Below are positions 7,622 to 14,950 of a stretch of DNA of 14,950 nt, piece after piece. Every line of letters begins with the position of its first letter. Position 1 is the stretch's first letter. A program made the position numbers and the translations under genes. Origin of the DNA: Glomus cerebriforme (lineage: Eukaryota > Glomeromycota > Glomeromycetes > Glomerales > Glomeraceae); assembly GCA_003550305.1 (NCBI GenBank), contig QKYT01000354.1:8759-23708 (forward strand), written 5' to 3'. Under the pieces are notes generated by a model. It was not told where the DNA came from, did no database searches, and saw only the letters and a program-made list of their open reading frames with translations.

Positions 7622-8996
7622 TTGAATCCTGCACCAATAACATTTCCATAATTGATTTATCATCAGATAAGCATCTAAAATTTAAGACCTAATTTGTAGT
7701 ATTTGTAGTCAGCTTTAGCAACAATTATTTACAAATGTTTGATTTCAACATTTAAACTAATTATCTGTGTCGTTTTATACTCAGAAAACATAGTATAACT
7801 TCTTTATTCCACTTTGAACTTGATTTTCAAATATTTTGGTTTAGCACAAGTTAACTAAGTGATGCATCTTTTTCGTTCACGATTTCGTTGCACTCCTGAA
7901 ATCTGTCAGGTTATGTGGCGCGGAAATTTCAAAAATTTAAATAAAAAATTTTTCTCTTAAACATGAAGCTTTTAAAGTTATATTGTAAGCGTATTTTTAC
8001 CCGTTCTGCAAGTTTGCTTAGAGCTCAGAAGGACGTTTTGAATACTGTTTTTGACTTTAATATAAATAACAATTAATTTTATCGACTTTGCTGATCATTT
8101 CCAAAAAGGATTTAACGAAATAAAGTTTTTGTGCAAAGCGACCAAAATTACATCTATATAGTATATTTTAAAAGCTATATATTAGTATATGTTAAGAAAT
8201 ATTTTTCTTTTTTGTAATTTTTTCTGCGACACATTTTAGAAATGCGATTTCGTTTTAGAATGACCGAATATTGTAAATCTTTCTTTTTTTTGGATTCTAC
8301 TAGCCAGAATTATGACCCTGAAGAATGGGATATGCTAAAACTGTTTAATAAGTTAAAATTAATAATATGGTTTTTAAGCTGTACAAATAATCGAAAAAGA
8401 GTTTAATGTACAGAAGGTAAAGAAAAAGACAATTGGAGTGAGTTGAACTTTAATAATCCCAGTAACGCATCTTACAATATTAATACTAGGCAATATTTCT
8501 TGAATCTTGAATACGGTTCATAGGAAATAAACTGTATCAAGCATTTTTATTAGATAAAATTAAATTTAGATAAATTTCCATTATTGTGTATAGAACTGTC
8601 ATAGTAAAACCGCCGTGTTTTATTACAAAACATTAGGATGTAAATTAGAAAAATAATATAATGATTTTATGAAGCGGATTAAATATTGTATTCTTATACC
8701 CAAAGAGTAGAACAAGGCACCGTTAAGTTATAATATTATTGTTTTAATTTATTAATTTATAACTAACCTTTTTAAAATTCTTTTATAGATGAGATTAATG
8801 GTGTTATTAAATGGAAAATTTTTTTACTTGAAAGCGACGTGTTCATACATTGTAAACAATTTGTGATCATATATATATAATTTCGTAAAACGATAAATAA
8901 AAACTATGCTTCATTCAAGAACTTCCAAGTAATTAAATTCTTTAAAAATGAATAACTAAGTTCTCATGGGAGGCTGCTTTCCAATAATTTTGAATT
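7622..8996 (-). pseudogene. Decayed VLIG copy, C-terminal half
   Basis: Several blocks match the intact VLIG gene in the same order and orientation. Positions 7643-7668 match 3250-3275 with one mismatch in 26. The stretch 7730-7860 matches 3427-3690 in pieces (for example TTTACAAATGTTT and AGCACAAGT). TTTTCGTTCACG at 7870-7881 equals 3713-3724, ATCAAGCATTT at 8536-8546 equals 4442-4452, and 8961-8996 matches 4866-4901 with two mismatches in 36. The offset falls steadily from about 4390 to 4095, meaning a collinear copy with net deletions. The relic covers roughly residues 662-1218 of the main frame; the zinc-cluster end and the whole G domain are missing or unrecognisable. No long frame survives. 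It is probably an old tandem duplicate, head-to-tail with the living gene. Stretches between the matching blocks are too diverged for me to align. Confidence 0.75.
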
Positions 8997-9521
8997 GTAT
9001 CAATATCATGATTTCTCTTTCAAATATTATAAATTGGTTACATTCTTCACTATAATTCTCCAGTAAATAGTAAAATATTCTTGATTAAGTTCCGTACAAA
9101 CAAATTGATGAAGGCAGATTTGCAGCACATTCTGCAATAAGGGTTGATGATAAGCAAAATATAATAAGCGATATTGAGGTTAATGGAACACATTAGAAAA
9201 CACAATACATACTATACATATAATGAGGGGTGAAACAAGCGAGTTAAGTTTGTAGAATAAGTCTGTGGAATTCTTAAATTTTTCGCTGAAGATTGTAATC
9301 ACTGAATTTTACATAAAGACAAGCAGGTTTATATTCATTTTAATGAAAAAGAATTAATTGTAATAGATACCTAAATTAATAAAATGATATCTAAAGAAAT
9401 AAGATTACTATAATTACCATATCATATAAAGTATCCTGGTATAGCTTATTAAAACCAATAAGAAAGGATCAAATCTTCAAACGTAACACAAGAAGTTGTG
9501 CTTCGGATCCGTAATTCCGTA
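8997..9521. other. Intergenic, no gene seen
   Basis: AT-rich DNA without ORFs or clear repeats. I looked for continuation of the VLIG relic towards its N-terminal half and found no convincing block. Confidence 0.45.
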
Positions 9522-9843
9522 TAGATGTTGTGACTGAAATTGATTTTCATCTGAATTTAGAATTCAGACGCGGGAATTTCTGGAAATTTTAACTGAATTT
9601 AAAATTCAGATACTTTAATTTCAGATAACCTTGTATTTGAAATTAAAATTCCAATTTGACTGAATTTCAAATTCAGATGCTTTTAATTTCAGATAACCTT
9701 GTATCTGAAATTCCGATTTGACTGAATGACTTGTATCTGAAATTCCAATTTAACTGAATTTTATGTCTGAATTTGAAATTCAGTTAAAATTTCCAGAAAT
9801 TCCCGCGTCTGAATTCTAAATTCAATTTCAGTCACAACATAGA
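9522..9843. mobile_element. 314-bp foldback element with TAGA duplication
   Basis: Arms of about 75-80 bases face each other: 9526-9607 begins TGTTGTGACTGAAATTGA and 9765-9839 ends TTTCAGTCACAACA. Both arms share the ACGCGGGAATTTCTGGAAAT core. The left arm has a short insertion (TTTTCATC) relative to the right. TAGA flanks both sides (9522-9525 and 9840-9843), a plausible 4-bp target duplication. The interior is built from nested CTGAATTT-N-AAATTCAG palindromes. It also holds a repeat (TTAATTTCAGATAACCTTGT at 9615 and again at 9683), with a shorter third copy from 9730. There is no ORF, so it must depend on another element's transposase. A 4-bp duplication is unusual; I do not assign a superfamily. 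Confidence 0.75.
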
Positions 9844-10035
9844 TAAAGATTTGCGGATTCGCTGCTGCCCTTATCCAATTGCAAGTAACGGAAACCCTAG
9901 CAGCTAGTAAAAGCATTAATACTTAATATTTAAAGGATGTTCATAAAACCTAATTATAATATACAAAAAAGTGAAGAGAGAATTCTAATCTAAACCAAAT
10001 CAGCCAGTTAGGCTGTTTTTCCTTCACTGTAATGA

Positions 10036-10275
10036 GGATCTCATATACAATTACAAGATCTATGTGCTTCTATGAATGATAAAGCTTCTCATTATGCAGT
10101 TTCGATAAGACCTCAGAGTTCAGACTTCTCGTACAGAAATATTTTAGAATTATCCAACCTGATTAAAGAAATACTAAAAACCTTCTATCAGACTAGCGGA
10201 AAGAGACTTGAAAGAATTCTTCTTAAAGAGATGGCGTTAGTAAAGAGGGAATTTAAAGAGAGTTCTAATCATTAA
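10036..10275 (+). CDS. Short coding-like ORF, family unknown (possible gene fragment)
   Basis: The frame is open from just after TGA 10033-10035 to TAA 10273-10275; the first ATG is at 10072 (67 residues). Upstream residues GSHIQLQDLCAS are also plausible protein, so the ATG may not be the true start and this could be a terminal exon. The product is hydrophilic and rich in Lys, Glu and Ser, with an amphipathic helical stretch (ILELSNLIKEILKTF) followed by KRLERILLKEMALVKREF. I do not recognise the family and see no motif or membrane segment. Its composition is clearly less AT-biased than the surrounding DNA, which supports coding origin. An upstream hairpin (CAGCC/GGCTG at 10001-10015 followed by five T) is probably fortuitous. 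It could be the C-terminal piece of a repeated gene family. Confidence 0.35.
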   Translation, partial: GSHIQLQDLCASMNDKASHYAVSIRPQSSDFSYRNILELSNLIKEILKTFYQTSGKRLERILLKEMALVKREFKESSNH

Positions 10276-10424
10276 AACCCTATAAAAAAATTTCTGGATA
10301 AATTATCATTTTTCTGATTTTTATTCCGAAAAAACTCAGAAATGTGATCATTTTTCTGAAAATTTTTTTATAGAGAAAAGGAATTGACAAATTATGTAGA
10401 GAAATTAAAATTTATCTTAAGTAA

Positions 10425-11991
10425 AAAAAAAATTATTTAAAATATCAGGAATTTGGAGGAAATACCATTTTTTTAGGAGAATAATGTGAACTTCAATTTT
10501 AATATTTTCACTAGAATCAACTAAAAAGTTTCCCGCTTCGTGTTTCTAAGTTACCTACTATAATTTAATAACTAAATCTGTAATTGAACTATATTTTTTT
10601 ATAATGTTTATTATGTTAAATATACTAATTATTTATATTTTACTGTGCCTGGCTAGAGGGGATACCAAGAAGAAATGCTAGGCCATATGTAGCCTGATGT
10701 ATGTGAAGAATAAATTGTGGAAATGTCTTTTCAATCAATAAGTTAAATAGGCTTAAGAGTAATTTATCAAAAATACTAAAGTCAAAATATTCAACCAATA
10801 CAGAAATGAGAATTAATGGGACTCTTGGAATAAAGCAATTTTCTCAAGATAGATGAGACCATTTGCTTCAAAATCTTTAATAGTAGAACCAGAGTCGAGG
10901 AATTCCTCTTGCTTAGTAAGGAGTGACTGAGTATGAATAAAATACAATAGCAAAATAATGTTATTATTATCACCTAAACTTTTAACTAATCTTGTTTGGA
11001 ATATTTCTTTTTTACAGACAAATGCAAGAATTCCAGAATTTGCCTGCTATATTGTAATTTTCAAACACGTTTAATTTTTGATCTAAAATTACTCTCAATA
11101 ATAACAGGAATTTCTCTTATAGCATTTACAATACTATTATAAATGTTGCTTTTATTTGGTAAAATATAATTGCAATTATTATAATGAATGATGAAACAAT
11201 CGAATATTATTTCAGATTCACTAAAGTTCATGGGTAATAAATGAAGATTGGTAGTTTTAAATTGAGATGCACTAATCGTGAAACTTCTATTGTCACACAA
11301 ATCCGAAATTTGAGATAGTGCAATACCAGTATATACTGAGACTATTAATGTCTTATTAGTATCCACAATCCTAGATATGACGCAAAGTACTGTAATGTAA
11401 TTGCCCAATAAGTTGAGATTTGGAATTCATCAATTTGCAGAATTAAAGCTAAAGGACATCTTGGTCCAGTTTCATCTCTTTACGGATTAATTTAATAATT
11501 TCATTATAATTCATAATTTTAGGTGACAATTCTTTACACTTTTTAATACTTGTTAAAGTCTATACTCTGGCAAAAAAGTATTGACATGATAAGAACTTCC
11601 TCTGTCTTGTCAATATCTTTAGGAATTTGAGGATACTTATTGGTACCAGGAATATTTTCTTGTTCTTTTCCGAGAAAATTTATTATCTCGTTCATTCTAA
11701 TAAATAGATTATTTTCAATGAACCATTTGTGTTCGAATCCATTCATCATTGACAATAAAGTTTACAATTTGAATTATATGAGTCTTTCCAACACCACTGC
11801 CACCAGAAATGATAATAACACAGTAACCTTGAAACTGGTTTGATCCATATACGAGTAAAGTTGATATGTATATCTCATCACAAATTTGTTTTGGTATGTT
11901 AGAATACAACAGGTGGTTTATCAACTGAAATATGTTGTCTAAGCTCAAGCAAGGAATTGAAAGATTTTATTTCTCTTTGAATTTTGAGTCT
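10425..11991 (-). pseudogene. Decayed Crinkler-type (CRN) P-loop ATPase gene
   Basis: Consecutive minus-strand pieces in changing frames look like one gene. They are 11991-11899 (LLELRQHISVDKPPVVF, then TAA), 11948-11715 with Walker A GGSGVGKT at 11804-11781, and 11755-11543. Next come a piece containing KELSPKIMNYNEIIKLI, then 11470-11360 with the Walker B-like LALILQIDEFQ (Asp-Glu at 11431-11426). These are followed by 11408-11061 (TLIVSVYTGIAL, then TTNLHLLPMNFSESE), 11046-10813, 10822-10640 and 10544 to about 10425. The order Walker A, about 100 residues, Walker B, a short strand with TGIA, then an LxPMNFxES segment fits the ATPase domain of fungal Crinkler-like proteins. I base this on motif order and recalled family appearance, not a search. 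At least six frame changes or stops make it non-functional. CRN proteins in other microbes are host-directed or conflict-type effectors; nothing here shows a role. Confidence 0.55.
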
Positions 11992-12187
11992 CTAAAGACA
12001 AAATGAATGAGGAAATTGTTTGGGATAACAACAATATTTGGGAAGAAAGCAAAAATTACCTGGCTTAGGGAGTGATTATTTCCTTGTATAAAATAAAAAA
12101 TATTTAACTATAAGCAGATGAAAACAAAACAACGGCTAGGCAAAGTCGCACTCACTCATGTTGACTAATTGATTACGACTCACTTAC
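11992..12187 (-). other. Possible intron(s) between SAM fragment and CRN relic
   Basis: On the minus strand an acceptor-like TTTTGTCTTTAG ends at 11992, directly before the first CRN-like coding piece. Two donors are possible: GTAAGTGAG at 12187, overlapping the stop of the SAM fragment (196-nt intron), or GTAATTTTT at 12059 after AGCCAG (68 nt). Either could once have joined the two relics into one gene. Confidence 0.3.
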
Positions 12188-12558
12188 TGCTCTATGATAA
12201 CATGATGTGTTTTTTGGGCGGTTTGACGATAAGAAGCAGGAAAGAAAAGCACAAGATTAAGTAAATATTCAGTTTTATTGACAAATATATAAAAGTGTGG
12301 GACAACCAATTCTGCGATTGCTGAAGCCAGTCCATATAATAATTTGAGCGGGCCAGGATTACGAGTAAGTTGTTCTTTATTCAAACGAAGGAAGGCTTTA
12401 CCGGAGACCCTCTGATCATATATTACGTCAATATCATTTACATCAAGCTCTAATTCACCTCTCTTCTCTTGCAAAAATTCCTCAACCCTATCCATTAATT
12501 TCTTCACTGTCGGGAGACTAGCTGTAGGAGCACTCGTAAAAGTACTTGCACTTACAGT
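12184..12558 (-). pseudogene. SAM-domain gene fragment lacking its start
   Basis: The frame is open from just after TGA 12561-12559 to TAA 12186-12184 (124 codons). It starts with a Ser/Thr/Ala-rich linker (TVSASTFTSAPTASLPTV), which has no ATG. The first in-frame ATG, at 12495, already lies inside the folded region. Residues VKKLMDRVEEFLQEK ... SGKAFLRLNKEQL ... LLYGLASAIAELV fit a sterile alpha motif: a helical domain of about 65 residues with the typical GKAxLxLxxEqL segment, used for protein-protein contact or oligomerisation. I recall similar linker-plus-SAM N-termini in many Rhizophagus proteins, some with effector- or nuclease-like C-termini. After ELV the sequence becomes hydrophobic (YIFVNKTEYLLNLVLFF) and unlike the expected continuation, suggesting a breakpoint or retained intron. 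The missing ATG could be a mutation (ATGACT to TGAACT) or loss of an upstream exon. The CRN relic lies downstream on the same strand. Confidence 0.55.
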
Positions 12559-12627
12559 TCAGAGAAAGAAGTTTGATAAAGAAATCAATTATTGCACAAA
12601 TTGACGAATATTTATCATATTTAAAAA

Positions 12628-12716
12628 AATAATTTTACATCAATTTTATGTAAATTATTAAATTTCACGTAAATCATGAAATTATTTAAAATTTAAATAT
12701 AATTTTACATGTAAAA
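12628..12716. repeat. Cluster of AT-rich palindromes
   Basis: AATAATTTTACAT at 12628-12640 pairs with ATGTAAATTATT at 12648-12659, with one base missing in the right arm. AAATTTCA/TCATGAAATT follows near 12660-12682, and the perfect 14-base palindrome TTTTACATGTAAAA occupies 12703-12716. TTTTACAT recurs as an end-like unit, so this may be a tiny decayed MITE, but no target duplication is clear. Confidence 0.4.
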
Positions 12717-13313
12717 ATCTTGAACCTCCTTCAACCATTTCAGAGCTTTATTAATAATTGAATTCTAGCTTAGATAGCTTAAATTAGTGGCCCCTTTATG
12801 CCTGCTTTCTTTTCAGAATTATCATTCAATTTTTCAAAAAGTCATGCATCACGTGCTCAAAGTTAATGCATGAGTTCTGTATGAAAAAAAACGCGAAACA
12901 CTGCTAAATAAATACATATTACTCTTTTGAAAAAAAACTACTACGAATAAAAATATTTTAAAATAATTATACTTTAAGATATTAAAGACGAACTTGCAGC
13001 AAATAAGAACGTGAAAAGTGAAATCGAACAATTCTTTGATATTTTTATCTATCCATGTATCAATAAATACTTTATGATACTAAAATAATTAAAGCAATAC
13101 AAATTCTAGATCATTTGCTTTTAATGTTAATCATATTTTATTGAGAAATTTTTGCTGGAAGTATACGGAATGAATTAACAGTTGTGAGTTGACACAGCAA
13201 CTATGCAAGTCCAGATCATTAGGATTAACAATACGACTTTAAGAAATTTGAAATTAATAAAATTTTTATTTAGAATTTGATTCATTATATGAAATAATTA
13301 AAATGACTTTGTA
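12717..13313. other. Intergenic, no gene seen
   Basis: AT-rich low-complexity DNA. A 60-codon open frame on the minus strand at 12849-13031 is hydrophobic only because of T-rich DNA and is not taken as a gene. No structured RNA or repeat is evident. Confidence 0.45.
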
Positions 13314-13314
13314 A

Positions 13315-13522
13315 GTGCTATGGCCATACCAACAATGGACTTACTAGAAGTGCACTATGCTCTTCCCTTCGCATAGCACCATGCCATACCACAACCAATC
13401 AGCTCTACCGTGAGACTGCAGCTTGTACGAATAAGAATTTTGGGGATAAGAAGCCATAAAGCGAAGCTGGTACCCACGGGCTTACATTAAGGTAAGCACG
13501 CTATGCCCCACCCACGCATAGC
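13315..13522. repeat. GC-richer island of CATAGC hairpins
   Basis: Three short hairpins lie in about 200 bases. CTATGC/GCATAG is at 13355-13360/13371-13376. GCTTAC/GTAAGC is at 13480-13485/13492-13497. GCTATGC/GCATAGC is at 13500-13506/13516-13522 around the loop CCCACCCAC. The upstream GTGCTATG (13315-13322) can also pair with CATAGCAC (13372-13379). A loose direct repeat (CTATGGCCATACCAACAA, with ACCATGCCATACCACAAC downstream) is present. I checked for tRNA-like A and B boxes and found none. It is probably a dispersed repeat. Confidence 0.5.
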
Positions 13523-14720
13523 ATCATGATGTTCTGCATAAATACCAAAAATAAAATAACAAAAGATTTACCACCTAAGAGTTTTGAGAGGTAAAGAGGG
13601 AGTTATTCTTTAAACGAGGCTTGCTGTGTTTCTTTGTGGAAAAAAAATAACATTATGTTAGTTAAGATAATAAAAAGGTTGGAGAATATATTAATTATTT
13701 TTGACTCATTTGAATATTAGGTGAAACATCATGATCAACGAACTAATCATAATTTAAAAAAGTTTTATTATGTTTGGTGTTATATGAATATACTAAAAAA
13801 AAAAAGAGAAAAGAAAAACAAAAATAGAACCTATATAAACTATTTTCTATACTGTATTTTTCGATTTCTCTCCAAGTTTTATTTCTAAGGGTTGACAATC
13901 ATAATCTTTAAGACCAAGTATGTCCCAAACGTCAATTACCCCGCAAAACCCATTTTTTTTGCTTCATATAAATGACATTCACTATGAACTTTACCTAAAT
14001 TTTCAAAAAATTATAGAAAATCAAAATCATTATTTTTGTTGATTAAACATAACGAGATGAAAGAGGAAAAAATCGGATAAAATTTGATGCTTACATATTA
14101 TTATTATTCTACTTTGACATTAAATAAAGGTAACGTTGACGGATCAGCCAGATCATCTAAAAATAATTTTTAATTTGAATTCCCAGAATAAGATTTCACA
14201 ATATAAAATCCACATTTCATATTACCGTCAAACCTTCTCGGATTAAAAGAATATAAACAAATCCACGTCAATAACGATACTTGTTGTGTGGTTCAAAAAC
14301 TTGAATCCCAGCATGAAACATGATAGAAGAATTCCTTATGTATCGTTTTAAGAAAAGAATAATAATCACGAGAAAAATAGATGCTAAGTCAAACTTTTTT
14401 TTGTAAAAGGAGTGAATAAAATATTGTATTTTAACCTATACTGTACACTTAGATTAGAGATTTAGATCCAGCGAAGTAGTTTTTTTCGAAAATAAAAAAA
14501 ATTATATTAGCTTGTATAGAATGTAAATGCAGTAGTTCTCATAATTTCGTCCAATAAAGAGGCGCCTACCTTCCTTATCCTTTGTTTCTTGAGTCGTAAT
14601 TCATTTATCATTATTATTCTCTTTTTAATTATTCTTATTAAATTGACAATGTATAAACTCATTATATTCATAATTAAATGTTGAAATTCTATGTAAAATA
14701 CTATACAATAAATGGTAAGC
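13523..14720. other. Intergenic, no supported gene
   Basis: AT-rich DNA with many homopolymer runs. The only coding-like hint is a short basic stretch on the minus strand (MINELRLKKQRIRK from 14611), followed directly by a GTAGGC donor-like site near 14569. It is too short to call an exon. No tRNA, rRNA or element ends were seen. Confidence 0.4.
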
Positions 14721-14745
14721 AAAAAAAAAAAATTTTTTTTTTTTT
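14721..14745. repeat. A12-T13 homopolymer palindrome
   Basis: Twelve A (14721-14732) are followed directly by thirteen T (14733-14745). Such runs can exclude nucleosomes and extrude as a hairpin, and they are prone to length error in sequencing. No element ends flank it. Confidence 0.7.
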
Positions 14746-14950
14746 GATGATTTGGAAAATTCTAATCGATCAACCAGCTAAACTTAATACAGCAATATTT
14801 TACCAAATTTGTGTTAGTAAATTTTTTAAACAACTTATTTCCGGGTTAATTTTCGGCCGGTTCCAAGTTCTAAACTAAAAATAGTTAGTATGAAATCATA
14901 ATAAAGAAGACTCGATTAAGAAAATTAAGTGTTAGGTTGTTATTAATGAA

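Noticed and set aside
9040..9100. Possible further VLIG match (AAATATTCTT near 9075 with 4220)
   Set aside because: Short, low-complexity and out of collinear order with the clear blocks at 7643-8996.
10001..10020. CAGCC/GGCTG hairpin followed by five T, like a bacterial terminator
   Set aside because: The window is eukaryotic and no transcript end is expected there; the stem is only 5 bp.
10791..10973. Minus-strand 60-codon hydrophobic ORF
   Set aside because: A neighbouring frame (11046-10813) reads as far better protein and fits the CRN relic.
11061..11408. PIF1-type helicase reading of the ATPase relic (TGIAL resembling the APTGIAA motif)
   Set aside because: The Walker B-like IDEF piece lies before TGIAL and the later segments do not fit PIF1; the motif order suits a Crinkler ATPase better.
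13390..13500. Possible tRNA or SINE in the GC-richer island
   Set aside because: No A or B box consensus and no cloverleaf could be drawn.
14507..14722. Minus-strand 71-codon ORF
   Set aside because: Only a 14-residue basic stretch looks coding; the rest is Ile/Leu/Phe-rich from AT-rich DNA, with no homologue recognised.
14678..14878. Plus-strand 66-codon ORF
   Set aside because: Runs through the A12-T13 tract; Lys/Phe runs are artefacts of it, and no family is recognised.

Overview
The window looks like nuclear DNA of an arbuscular mycorrhizal fungus of the Rhizophagus/Glomus type. This is an inference from very AT-rich intergenic DNA with long A and T runs, one very large VLIG-type GTPase gene (a family I know to be expanded in these fungi), a decayed Crinkler-type ATPase gene, a SAM-domain fragment of a kind common there, and many small inverted-repeat transposons. 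There are no bacterial operon signals, and I found no tRNA or rRNA gene.

Layout. Positions 1-1640 hold an AT-rich tandem repeat, two small Tc1/mariner-superfamily elements (one carrying a broken ORF), a perfect 15-bp hairpin and a possible micro-exon between two introns. Positions 1640-2670 look empty. Positions 2807-7329 (minus strand) carry the main gene, a VLIG-like giant GTPase of about 1500 residues in two frames that meet at TTTAAAG directly before a stop. Positions 7622-8996 (minus) hold a heavily decayed, collinear copy of the C-terminal half of the same kind of gene. Positions 9522-9843 are a 314-bp foldback element with a 4-bp target duplication.

Positions 10036-10275 (plus) hold a short coding-like ORF of unknown family. 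Positions 10425-11991 (minus) carry a broken Crinkler-like ATPase gene whose Walker A and Walker B pieces lie in different frames. Positions 12184-12558 (minus) carry a SAM-domain fragment without a start codon, possibly the 5' part of the same locus. Positions 12600-14950 hold palindromic repeats and low-complexity DNA, with no gene I can support.

The window reads as an accessory, transposon-littered region: one nearly intact VLIG gene beside dead copies of expanded fungal families. The points most worth checking are the frame junction in the VLIG gene (recoding, sequencing error or recent pseudogene), the VLIG relic upstream of it, the Crinkler relic and the foldback element.
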